A DNA stretch of 16,428 nt from Spirochaetes bacterium ADurb.Bin110. Lineage in GTDB: Bacteria > Spirochaetota > Spirochaetia > Treponematales > Rectinemataceae. Location of the stretch: NCBI GenBank assembly GCA_002070755.1, contig MWDY01000234.1:1-16428 (forward strand). The letters run 5' to 3'. Below, one piece after another: positions 7,828-14,799 of the stretch. The stretch's first letter is position 1, and each line of letters starts with the position of its first letter. Made by a program: the position numbers and the translations under genes. The notes beneath the pieces were generated by a model. The model was given only the letters and a program-made list of their open reading frames with translations. It did no database searches and was not told the DNA's origin.

Positions 7828-9143
7828 TTGATGGCCTCCTTCAGCGCAGCAGCGAGCTTTTCTATTTGAGCTTTTGTATTCATTTCCGTTACGCACATCA
7901 AGAGCTCATTTGTTCTCTCTGGATAATAGTAGGAAAGAGCCAAACCTGGCATAATACCCTGATTGTTCAATTCTCTTACGATCTTAGCAGCCGCATCTGG
8001 CGTTTCTATCAGAAACTCCCTAAAGAACAGCTTTGGAACTACATGATATCCGGGAATAATGTCGATAAGCTGCGCAGCATAGTGAGCCTTATCGTAGGAT
8101 TGCTTTGCGACTTCCTGCAGCCCATTCTTGCCAAGAGTTGCTAGATAGATACATGTCTGCAGCATGCTCAAGCCTTGATTAGAACATATATTGGAGACTG
8201 CCTTTTCCCTTCTGATATGCTGTTCTCTTGTGGAAAGAGTAAGAACAAAGCCACGTTTGCCAAACTTATCTTTTGTCTGACCGACGATCCTGCCTGGCAT
8301 ACGCCTTATCAAGGCATCTGTCGTTCCCATCATTCCTAAGTAAGGACCCCCAAAGTTCAGTGGGTTACCAAGGCACTGCCCTTCGGCTGTTACAATATCG
8401 GCGCCCTGTTCCCCAGGGCTCTTGAAAATTGCGCACATGAGGGGATCAGCTTGAACAATACAGAGCGCTCCTTTTTCGTGAGCTTTTTCAGATGCTTTGC
8501 TTATAGGATACACCTCTCCGGAAAAACCTGGATAGGCTATGACAATTGCAGCCGTATTTTCATCCACTACCACCTGTGCGGGATCTCCTTCATATCTAAT
8601 GAACTCAATATCGAAGGAAGTACAGTAAGTAGAGATAACTTGAGAATATTCCGGATGAAGATCCTTGGGTAGGAAAATGCGATTTCGACCTTCTTTGGCC
8701 TTCCATGCCATGAGCACCGCTTCAGCCAACGCTGTAGCTCCATCGTAATGAGAAGCATTGACTACTGACATTCCCAAGAGCTTGGCCGTCATGCTCTGGT
8801 ATTCGAAGATCGACTGTAATGTACCTTGAGATACTTCTGGTTGATAGGGAGTATAGGCTGTTAAAAACTCACCTCTGCCTGCAAGGGCTGGCACAACTGC
8901 TGGAATATAGCTGTAATATGCACCAGCTCCGAGAAACCAATCCATATCTTTTGTCTGGACATTGCGGCTTGCGAGAGTCTCTACATCATCTATCGCTTCA
9001 ATCTCAGATATGGCCCCAGGAAGCGCCAGGCCATCTATTCGCAGATGCTCAGGAATATCAGAGAATAGATCTTCTATAGACGAGACTCCAATGGTTTTCA
9101 GCATCGCAGCCCTTTCTGGATCAGTGTGAGGAACAAAGGACAC
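7824..9143 (-). CDS. gcvPA: Glycine dehydrogenase (decarboxylating) subunit 1, P-protein N-terminal half
   Basis: N-terminal, non-PLP-binding half of the split P-protein, 439 residues, the usual length (about 440-450). Recognisable features are the opening Pro-His-Thr-x-x-Glu-Arg-Ala-x-Met-Leu with Ser-Ile-Glu-Asp-Leu-Phe, the segment Gly-Ala-Gly-Ala-Tyr-Tyr-Ser-Tyr-Ile-Pro, the stretch Tyr-Thr-Pro-Tyr-Gln-Pro-Glu-Val-Ser-Gln-Gly, and Ala-Ser-x-Tyr-Asp-Gly-Ala-Thr-Ala. It works as a heterotetramer with GcvPB. The start is a GTG at 9143, with GGGGAGG 9 nt upstream inside the end of gcvH, whose stop is only 4 nt away. The 3' end overlaps the gcvPB start by 4 nt, which should keep the two subunits at equal levels. 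Confidence 0.97.
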   Translation of the reverse strand: MSFVPHTDPERAAMLKTIGVSSIEDLFSDIPEHLRIDGLALPGAISEIEAIDDVETLASRNVQTKDMDWFLGAGAYYSYIPAVVPALAGRGEFLTAYTPYQPEVSQGTLQSIFEYQSMTAKLLGMSVVNASHYDGATALAEAVLMAWKAKEGRNRIFLPKDLHPEYSQVISTYCTSFDIEFIRYEGDPAQVVVDENTAAIVIAYPGFSGEVYPISKASEKAHEKGALCIVQADPLMCAIFKSPGEQGADIVTAEGQCLGNPLNFGGPYLGMMGTTDALIRRMPGRIVGQTKDKFGKRGFVLTLSTREQHIRREKAVSNICSNQGLSMLQTCIYLATLGKNGLQEVAKQSYDKAHYAAQLIDIIPGYHVVPKLFFREFLIETPDAAAKIVRELNNQGIMPGLALSYYYPERTNELLMCVTEMNTKAQIEKLAAALKEAIK

Positions 9144-9147
9144 GATG

Positions 9148-9531
9148 TCACACCTCCCCTATGGATGAGCCATAGGATTCCGCATCGAGAAGGCTTTCGA
9201 ATTCTGAGAGTTTGGCTGGAGCCACCTTTATAAGCCATCCAGAGCCATAGCAGTCCTTATTAACGAGCGATGGATCATTTTTCACTTCTTCGTTGACTTC
9301 AACTACCTTGCCCGAAACAGGCATATAGAGGTCGCTAGCTGCTTTTACTGACTCGATTGTTCCAAATACGACTCCCTTATCAAGCTCCTTTCCAACTGCG
9401 GGCAGCTCTACAAACACGACATCGCCCAATTCAGCTTGAGCATGGTCAGAAATCCCTATGACCATGAGCTCTCCTTCTGGCTTTGCATACTCGTGGGACT
9501 CAAGGTACCTAGCATTCTTATCAATCGCCAT
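9148..9531 (-). CDS. gcvH: Glycine cleavage system H protein (lipoyl carrier)
   Basis: Small lipoylated carrier that takes the aminomethyl group from the P-protein to the T-protein and returns reducing equivalents to the L-protein. It is 127 residues, as expected. The lipoyl domain shows Gly-Ile-Ser-Asp-His-Ala-Gln (26-32), Leu-Gly-Asp-Val-Val-Phe-Val-Glu-Leu-Pro (35-44) and the lipoylation site Glu-Ser-Val-Lys-Ala (60-64), with Lys63 as the modified residue. The C-terminal Gly-Ser-Gly-Trp-Leu-Ile-Lys motif is present. The ATG is preceded by AGGGAGGG at about 4 nt. It is separated from gcvT by 57 nt and from gcvPA by 4 nt. No lipoate ligase or lipoyl synthase is nearby. Confidence 0.98.
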   Translation of the reverse strand: MAIDKNARYLESHEYAKPEGELMVIGISDHAQAELGDVVFVELPAVGKELDKGVVFGTIESVKAASDLYMPVSGKVVEVNEEVKNDPSLVNKDCYGSGWLIKVAPAKLSEFESLLDAESYGSSIGEV

Positions 9532-9588
9532 ATTTCCCTCCCTTAAGAGAAATTATATATTACAAGACGCTTAGTGCGTACGACGGTT

Positions 9589-10683
9589 CTAGCGCCGATA
9601 CACAGGCACATAGAAGGGACGCTTAATTACCTGGGCTGACCGAGGCTGGCCGCGGATGACCACCGATAGATTTGTCCCTATCTTGGCATAGTTAGGATTA
9701 ACAAATGCATTGGCCGCATATTTCTTGACTGTCGGGCAATACATTCCCGCAACGCAGCGACCGATAATGGCACCATCAGGCGTAGCGACCTCATAGCCTT
9801 CACGCGCAACGCCTCCAAAGACCTCAATGCCAACAAGCTTTCGGCTTACACCTTGTTCCATGATGGAAAGCAGTGCCTCTTTTCCTATGAATTCTTTGTC
9901 AAAATCACATGCCCATTTGAATCCAGCCTCGATTGGATTGATATCGACACCAATCTCATGCCCATGAAGCGGCAATCCTGCTTCAAATCGCAAGCTATCT
10001 CTTGCTGCAAGTCCAATTGGTTTGGTTTCGATACCAAAGCTTTCTCCGGCCTCAAGAAGGTATTCCCAAAGCCCAATTGCTTTTTCTGCGGGGAAGAAAA
10101 GCTCTCCGCCATCTTCACCAGTATAGCCTGTACGGCCAAAAAGGATAGGAATGCCTTTAATGGAAATATTTGCCCAACAAAAGCGCGGGATTGGTGAAAC
10201 TGGAGTATTGGAAATCTTGTCCAACAGTTCTATGGCTCGCGGGCCTTGAACAGCAATCATATATGTGTCATCCGAACGATCTACAATAGAGACATTGGTA
10301 GGAGCATGTGATCTGAACCATTCAAGATCTACTGCCCGATTTGATGCATTCACGACGATCCACCACGAATTCGGCAATCTATACACAAAGAGATCATCGA
10401 TGATTCCGGCCTTTTCATTGAGCAGGAGCGAGTATCGAGCCATTGGAGCAATAAGATCGGAGACTTTTGCGCTTATCATATGAGAGACAAAAGCCTCTGC
10501 AGCCTCACCTGCTATTTCGATCTGCCCCATGTGATCTATATCAAAGAGACCAACTCCTCGTCGTGTAATAAGATGCTCCTCGATGGCACCAGTTGGATAA
10601 TTGATCGGCATATCGTATCCTGCAAAAGGCGCCATCTTAGCGCCATGGGAGACATGCCAATCGTGCAATGCTGTGGTATTCGT
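9589..10683 (-). CDS. gcvT: Glycine cleavage T-protein (aminomethyltransferase), apparent ACG start
   Basis: Tetrahydrofolate-dependent aminomethyltransferase that releases ammonia from aminomethyl-GcvH and forms 5,10-methylene-THF. Family marks are Gly-Ala-Lys-Met-x-Pro-Phe-Ala-Gly-Tyr-Asp-Met-Pro near the start, Gly-Leu-Phe-Asp-Ile-Asp-His-Met-Gly, Val-Val-Asn-Ala-Ser-Asn-Arg-Ala-Val-Asp (the Asp aligns with the catalytic Asp), Gly-Arg-Thr-Gly-Tyr-Thr-Gly-Glu-Asp-Gly, and Ala-Ala-Arg-Asp-Ser-Leu-Arg-Phe-Glu-Ala-Gly-Leu-Pro-Leu. The first ATG/GTG/TTG in the frame is TTG at 10668 (359 residues), which has no ribosome site at normal distance. Five codons earlier, ACG at 10683 lies 5 nt after AGGAGG and aligns with the usual initiator Met, giving 364 residues. 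The frame is closed by TAA at 10699-10701, before which no other start exists. The gene heads the gcv group and lies about 27 nt below a good promoter. The identity is sure; the start is an inference. Confidence 0.93.
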   Translation of the reverse strand, partial: TNTTALHDWHVSHGAKMAPFAGYDMPINYPTGAIEEHLITRRGVGLFDIDHMGQIEIAGEAAEAFVSHMISAKVSDLIAPMARYSLLLNEKAGIIDDLFVYRLPNSWWIVVNASNRAVDLEWFRSHAPTNVSIVDRSDDTYMIAVQGPRAIELLDKISNTPVSPIPRFCWANISIKGIPILFGRTGYTGEDGGELFFPAEKAIGLWEYLLEAGESFGIETKPIGLAARDSLRFEAGLPLHGHEIGVDINPIEAGFKWACDFDKEFIGKEALLSIMEQGVSRKLVGIEVFGGVAREGYEVATPDGAIIGRCVAGMYCPTVKKYAANAFVNPNYAKIGTNLSVVIRGQPRSAQVIKRPFYVPVYRR

Positions 10684-10688
10684 AGGCT

Positions 10689-10694
10689 CCTCCT
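10689..10694 (-). promoter_or_regulatory. Ribosome binding site of gcvT
   Basis: Perfect AGGAGG within GAGGAGGAG on the minus strand. It is 5 nt from ACG 10683 but 20 nt from TTG 10668, which argues for initiation at the ACG. Confidence 0.75.
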
Positions 10695-10716
10695 CATATT
10701 ATGAAATACTTCATTT

Positions 10717-10745
10717 ATTCTAACATCACTCATGAATACTGACAA
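10717..10745 (-). promoter_or_regulatory. Sigma70-type promoter of the gcv operon
   Basis: On the minus strand TTGTCA (10740-10745) and TAGAAT (10717-10722) are separated by exactly 17 nt; each differs from consensus at one base. Transcription would start near 10710, giving a leader of about 27 nt before gcvT with AGGAGG in it. An imperfect direct repeat, AGTATTCAT (10732-10740) and AGTATTTCAT (10701-10710), lies about three helical turns apart and spans the promoter. It might bind a regulator. The leader is too short for a tandem glycine riboswitch. Confidence 0.7.
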
Positions 10746-10752
10746 CGAGCTT

Positions 10753-11580
10753 TTAGAAACTAACTCGAGACCAAGGTTTATCGAGAGCAATGCCTTCGGA
10801 AAGGAAAGCACGAGATTTTCCTTCTATTAGGAACTGGACATCGATTATGTTCTGAAATTCTGTAAGCGTATAGACAATCTGCCTAAGCTGGGCTATGTAT
10901 CCTTCTTTTCCATAACGATTGTATGCAAACGCATCGTTGAAATCCAGAATGGCGGTACCGCCCCTTATATTGATACTTCGAAGTCTTGTATCTGCAGGAA
11001 TTAACGATAGAAGATTTGCCCGCAATTCTGATTCTGTTGGGCCCTTCAAAAGCAATTCAAGCGTATCTTGCAAGGGACTATCCGATACAGGTAGTGTCCG
11101 TTTTACTTTTTGGCTAGAAATCGAGCCGTCATCTCCTATTCGCACAAAGTATAGGACAGCAGTCCGCATCTTTTGTTCTTCTTTGGGCAGCTTGGAGACA
11201 GGTGCTCCTGGAGAAGAAGCTATCGGTTCTGGTTCTGATGGCGGAACAGAAGGTGACTTGGAATTCTTTGGCTCTACAGTAGTTGTTTCTTGCGGTTCTA
11301 TTGGGCTTTGAATCTGCGGTTTTTCTTCAGGCGGTGCTGCAGGCGGTAGTGTCGATATAGGCGCAGGTGCTTCTGGATTTTTTCCTTGCGGTTTCTGCTG
11401 AGGAACAGAATCTTGCTTGGATACAACATGATTGAGCGCATCCATAAAGCCTGTTTTCTCAACAATTGTGCGAATATCCTCAAATTTAACAAGGAATAGA
11501 ATCAAAAGGAGAAGAAACGCTCCGATCCAAATTAGACAACCTGTCTTTGCCTGGTTACGCTTTTTCTTTCGCTTCGCCAT
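10753..11580 (-). CDS. GerMN-domain protein, membrane-anchored with proline-rich linker
   Basis: The 275-residue product has a strongly basic N-terminus (Lys/Arg 3-12), a single membrane helix (about 14-32), a long Pro/Glu/Ser-rich low-complexity linker (about 59-130) and a C-terminal globular domain (about 138-265). That domain fits GerMN (spore germination/GerM-like, also found in non-sporulating bacteria): a Val-Leu-Tyr-Phe-Val strand, an alpha segment ending in Leu-Leu-Lys-Gly-Pro-Thr-Glu-Ser-Glu (177-185), Leu-Ile-Pro-Ala-Asp-Thr-Arg-Leu (193-200), a strand with Gly-Thr-Ala-Ile-Leu-Asp-Phe-Asn-Asp-Ala-Phe (208-218), then Gln-Ile-Val-Tyr-Thr-Leu-Thr and Val-Gln-Phe-Leu-Ile-Glu-Gly. It probably sits in the inner membrane with the domain in the periplasm. 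AGGA lies 10 nt before the ATG, 18 nt after the phosphoesterase gene, so co-transcription is likely. Its function in spirochaetes is unknown to me; a cell-envelope role is inference. Confidence 0.88.
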   Translation of the reverse strand: MAKRKKKRNQAKTGCLIWIGAFLLLLILFLVKFEDIRTIVEKTGFMDALNHVVSKQDSVPQQKPQGKNPEAPAPISTLPPAAPPEEKPQIQSPIEPQETTTVEPKNSKSPSVPPSEPEPIASSPGAPVSKLPKEEQKMRTAVLYFVRIGDDGSISSQKVKRTLPVSDSPLQDTLELLLKGPTESELRANLLSLIPADTRLRSINIRGGTAILDFNDAFAYNRYGKEGYIAQLRQIVYTLTEFQNIIDVQFLIEGKSRAFLSEGIALDKPWSRVSF

Positions 11581-11598
11581 ATGGTATTGATCCTACTT

Positions 11599-12651
11599 TT
11601 AGCGAGCCAAAGGGTCAAGGACAAGACTGACTGCCTTTTTGGGTTTTGGTTGATCGGGCAGAATTATGAAAAAATCGGCTTTGTTGGACTCCGCACCTAG
11701 GAAGACAATCTGCCACAGCGATGGGTTGTGTATCTGCACAAGCTGGCCTTTTGCTCTAAGCGCAAAGTGCCCCGATACAGGCCTATGTCCTGAAAACCAA
11801 ACCGAGTGCCTCGCTTTCTCCTCCGATCCTAGAATTGCTTTTAAAGATTTGCTTACCGAGCCTTCCTCTGCCTCATCATTTGCAGTCCATATAAGCGCTT
11901 GAACGATTCTTGGATGTTCTCGGTATGCAACGATGGAATCCCTGGAGATTGCCTGGGCTGGCTCAGCGTGGCTTGCACAAAAATTACGGTCCGTAGCTGC
12001 TATTGCCAGGGAGAGCTCATATTTACGCAGCTTTTGCATTATATATGGGCTATATCGAAGCGAGAGCCAGACGGCTCCCATCCTGCCCTCATCTGCGTAT
12101 TTATAAAATGGAAAATCGCCATGATCTGCAGCATTCGTCATGTTATCGTGATTTCCCTTTAAGCAAAATACCGAATTTGGAAAACGACACTGTAGTTCTA
12201 TCACTTTTAGCAATGAAGCCAGAGAGAGACCCATCTCTTCATCCATCTCAGGCGAAAGAAGTGCTCTTGCATCTCTAGTAATCAAAGCTTTATCGTAAGA
12301 GCTAATCCAGCGCCTAGCAGCTTCTTCGCCCTCTGCATGCGGAATATCTCCCAGAAACAGAAGCGTTACACGATTCTTCGAGAGCGCTGAAAGCAACGGT
12401 TCACTTAGGTCTGGAAACTCAGTTAGGAGCAAGGCATAAAGAAAGCTTGGCCTTGCATGCAGATCAGGGACAAGGATGCAAGGCTTATCAGGTGGCAGAA
12501 CAATCAAGCCTCCTGGCAGAGATTGGACTGGATCGGAGGGCCTCAATTCTCTAGGAATATGGAGATTTGTCGCAATCCCCGCATCTATTGCTGCCTCAAG
12601 TTCTTCGGCAGCCGGGAGCTCAGTATTCCGAAACTCACTTCCCATAGTCAT
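11599..12651 (-). CDS. Calcineurin-like metallophosphoesterase
   Basis: Hydrolase of the two-metal metallophosphoesterase (PPP/calcineurin-like) superfamily. With the chosen ATG at 12651 it has 350 residues. The metal-binding motifs appear in order: Asp-Leu-His (63-65), Gly-Asp-Ile (101-103), Gly-Asn-His-Asp (166-169), a His in Ala-Ser-His-Ala-Glu-Pro, and a final Ser-Gly-His-Arg-Pro-Val-Ser-Gly-His. The Gly-Asn-His-Asp plus Gly-His layout resembles protein or diadenosine phosphatases, but the substrate cannot be told. No signal peptide is seen, so it is cytoplasmic. An in-frame start at 12738 would overlap the TPR gene by 71 nt. The ATGs at 12651 and 12645 follow the TPR stop by 16 and 22 nt and are more likely, although neither has a strong ribosome site. 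It sits between the TPR and GerMN genes in a compact series. Confidence 0.9.
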   Translation of the reverse strand: MTMGSEFRNTELPAAEELEAAIDAGIATNLHIPRELRPSDPVQSLPGGLIVLPPDKPCILVPDLHARPSFLYALLLTEFPDLSEPLLSALSKNRVTLLFLGDIPHAEGEEAARRWISSYDKALITRDARALLSPEMDEEMGLSLASLLKVIELQCRFPNSVFCLKGNHDNMTNAADHGDFPFYKYADEGRMGAVWLSLRYSPYIMQKLRKYELSLAIAATDRNFCASHAEPAQAISRDSIVAYREHPRIVQALIWTANDEAEEGSVSKSLKAILGSEEKARHSVWFSGHRPVSGHFALRAKGQLVQIHNPSLWQIVFLGAESNKADFFIILPDQPKPKKAVSLVLDPLAR

Positions 12652-12667
12652 CTCGATAGCACCACTC

Positions 12668-13924
12668 TTAGGCTCCAGCCCCTTTACTATTCCTAAGTGA
12701 TTCGATCTTTTTGAGCCATTCCTTGGCAATTCTATCATCAGGATCGAATTCGATTGCGGTCCGGAAAAATCCTTCCGCTTCCTCTATATGCCCCTGACGA
12801 AAAGCGAGAGCCCCTAGATTTACAATTATTTTTTCATTTTCTGGCTCTATTCTCAGGGCTCTTTCGAGATGAGACCTAGCAGTCTCGAGCTCACCTGACT
12901 CTACCTCACAGATCGATAGCTCATTGTAGACATCTGCCCCATCAGCTCCCTTTTCGAGAGCGGTACGAAACGCCTGCGCACCTTCTGACCATCGCCCCAA
13001 CCTACGATTTGCCCATCCCACCAGAAACCAGCCATTCCATACATCGGGGTACTTTTCGACAAACTGTTCTGCTTTTTCAAGCCCCTTTTGCTCTTGCCCC
13101 ATTTGAATGAAATCGTATGCTTCTTTGAAAAGCGTATCGAGATAACCCATACTGCCAAGTTTTTCAAGAATTGACTTGGCTCTGCGAGTACGTTGCTCGT
13201 CATCATTCATCCCGATATAGCTTGTCAATAGGGAAACAGCCTTGTCATAATTGTGCTTTCTCAAGAAAAAGAAAGCAGCATGATAATACGCTGGAGCAAA
13301 AACATCCTTAAATCCTAGAAGATACTGATAGTATTTATAGGCCAGGTCATCCTCTTTCTCGGCTTCATCTTCATTATCAGACTCAAAAAGCTGCTTCGCG
13401 TGTTCTTCATGCATTAGCGCAAGATTGATGTATGGTTCTGGTCGCTCTGGCTCAAGGCCGCTTGCTGCGAAAAAGATTTCCTCCGCTACAATCCAATCTT
13501 TTGCTTCGGCTTTCTGAATTCCAGCCATGATTAGCTCTTCAAAAAGTTCGGGACGAGACATCTTTATATATTTTCGATATTTATTGGCATTTTTGTTTTC
13601 TGAATCCCAAGCAAGCACTCTTAGCATCCCTGCCAAAAGGCTTTCAATAGTGATAGATGAAGGATCGAGCTTGACTGCAGGAGTCTGTAACTGTACGGGA
13701 TATGGAACACTAGCATCGATCCCTGATGGCAAGCGCGATTGTGCCTCAGTGCCCTCGAAGCGGATATATAAGATACTCGAAAGCGCTTGCGTCTTGCGTT
13801 CTTCGAAGGCTTCGGGCAAGGGTTGTCCACTATCTTGACTCACGCGACCTTTTTTTTGATTTCCTCGACTCTTGTCTCGCGATGGCGGTTTCATGCCTGG
13901 TTCTCTCCTCGATTTATCGATCAT
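12668..13924 (-). CDS. Tetratricopeptide-repeat protein
   Basis: About 418 residues. The N-terminal 45 residues are basic and low-complexity (Lys, Arg, Gln, Ser), with no signal peptide. A non-repeat region follows, with an Ile-Leu-Tyr-Ile-Arg-Phe strand. TPR-type helical pairs start near 130 (Ala-Glu-Ala-Lys-Asp-Trp-x-x-Ala-Glu-Glu-Ile) and are clearest in the C-terminal third, at about 296-330, 331-364 and 365-398, with the Ala-x-x-x-Pro-Asp/Glu spacing and Tyr/Trp-Asn-x-Leu starts. An acidic insertion (Glu/Asp-rich, about 182-193) interrupts the early repeats. It probably acts as a cytoplasmic protein-binding scaffold. Starts: ATG 13924 lies 2 nt after the upstream stop with GGAAGG 7 nt before it and is used here; TTG 13930 and ATG 13894 (with AGGAG further back) are alternatives. 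The close packing suggests one transcript with the neighbouring genes. Confidence 0.9.
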   Translation of the reverse strand: MIDKSRREPGMKPPSRDKSRGNQKKGRVSQDSGQPLPEAFEERKTQALSSILYIRFEGTEAQSRLPSGIDASVPYPVQLQTPAVKLDPSSITIESLLAGMLRVLAWDSENKNANKYRKYIKMSRPELFEELIMAGIQKAEAKDWIVAEEIFFAASGLEPERPEPYINLALMHEEHAKQLFESDNEDEAEKEDDLAYKYYQYLLGFKDVFAPAYYHAAFFFLRKHNYDKAVSLLTSYIGMNDDEQRTRRAKSILEKLGSMGYLDTLFKEAYDFIQMGQEQKGLEKAEQFVEKYPDVWNGWFLVGWANRRLGRWSEGAQAFRTALEKGADGADVYNELSICEVESGELETARSHLERALRIEPENEKIIVNLGALAFRQGHIEEAEGFFRTAIEFDPDDRIAKEWLKKIESLRNSKGAGA

Positions 13925-13926
13925 GA

Positions 13927-14718
13927 TCAATCCTTCCAGGGGAAAATCATCCCTTTCAATGTTCTCTTGCCAACTCTCTCTTTCTCTTCCTGGAGAAGAT
14001 CATCCCATGGGATATAGCGTCTGTTTGCCCCGGGATTTTCATTTAGATAGCTATATTTTTTCATCCTAAGTCTCACCGCTACCGCGGAAGCAAGTGAGCT
14101 TCCAGCAGGTCCAGGTGCCAGCAATATAACAAGGATCGATATAGCGAATGTTAGAACTCTCCAGAAAAACAAGAATATCGAAAAGCCTGGATTATCGATA
14201 AAAAGATAAATTGCTGTCTTGAAAGTCTGGCGGGGAGTACCCCCTTCGCGTGCAAAGACTGCTGGCACATACTGTAAGATCAACATGGCCAGAATCATCA
14301 TCCAGAATAGAAGGCCTCCTATAAAGATGCCTAAAACTGCTTTCTGACCAAGATAGAAGGGGATAGCTACCATTATGGCCACTGCTATTAAGATATTGAG
14401 TACGCCAAGCAATAAGCCAAGCTTAATCGATCTCTTAATGGCAACCTTTATGTCCGCAAAATGGACGCTTTTCCCATCGGCTATACTATACATTGCATCG
14501 GTCACCACTACATCCCATATCGAGAGCAGCAAAACACCAATCCCGGCTATAATTACAGAAAGCCAAATAGGAAAAGCCAGCGCAATTGGGACTACAAGGA
14601 ATAAAAGAAGAAGGCCAAGAAAAATCCCATTCAAGGCTGCCAATAGATATAGATTATCCCAGCCATCGAAAAAGGCTTTCTTTATAAAAAATGTAATCAT
14701 ACTATTTCTATACTCCAT
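13927..14718 (-). CDS. Conserved-looking polytopic membrane protein, function unknown
   Basis: I do not recognise it firmly. From the ATG at 14718 the product has 263 residues and about five membrane helices (near 26-46, 48-70, 101-124, 128-152 and 182-204). Basic loops and the motif Asp-Gly-Trp-Asp-Asn-Leu lie before the first helix. After the last helix is a soluble, charged C-terminal tail of about 50 residues, with Trp-Asp-Asp-Leu-Leu-Gln-Glu-Glu-Lys. The layout recalls YesL/DUF624-type proteins, but I cannot confirm that. Of the possible starts (14745, 14718, 14700), 14718 has AAAGG 6 nt upstream. The stop overlaps the region just before the TPR gene start (2 nt apart), so the two are translationally close. 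It is the first gene of the minus-strand series and divergent from the decarboxylase gene. Confidence 0.82.
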   Translation of the reverse strand: MEYRNSMITFFIKKAFFDGWDNLYLLAALNGIFLGLLLLFLVVPIALAFPIWLSVIIAGIGVLLLSIWDVVVTDAMYSIADGKSVHFADIKVAIKRSIKLGLLLGVLNILIAVAIMVAIPFYLGQKAVLGIFIGGLLFWMMILAMLILQYVPAVFAREGGTPRQTFKTAIYLFIDNPGFSIFLFFWRVLTFAISILVILLAPGPAGSSLASAVAVRLRMKKYSYLNENPGANRRYIPWDDLLQEEKERVGKRTLKGMIFPWKD

Positions 14719-14720
14719 GC

Positions 14721-14748
14721 TTGACCTTTGGACAAGTAGATGCATAAT
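14721..14748 (+). promoter_or_regulatory. Candidate promoter of the decarboxylase gene
   Basis: TTGACC (14721-14726) and CATAAT (14743-14748), 16 nt apart, differ from consensus at one base each. Transcription would start near 14755, leaving a leader of about 45 nt. The promoter lies in the 81-bp divergent gap and overlaps a small dyad. Confidence 0.45.
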
Positions 14749-14774
14749 GTATGCGCTTGGAGCTCTAAAGAGCT
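14742..14774. repeat. Two adjacent dyads in the divergent promoter region
   Basis: GCATA-ATG-TATGC (14742-14754) overlaps the proposed -10 element. AGCTCT-AA-AGAGCT (14761-14774) lies just after the likely transcription start. Both arms are perfect. They could be operator half-sites or form a short leader hairpin; their position between divergent genes would suit a shared regulator. The short arms mean chance is not excluded. Confidence 0.4.
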
Positions 14775-14799
14775 ATCTTAAATCGAAGAGGTCAGGCCA

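Noticed and set aside
10684..10752. Possible glycine riboswitch before gcvT
   Set aside because: Only about 69 nt separate the upstream stop from gcvT and they are occupied by the promoter, so the leader is about 27 nt, too short for a glycine aptamer.
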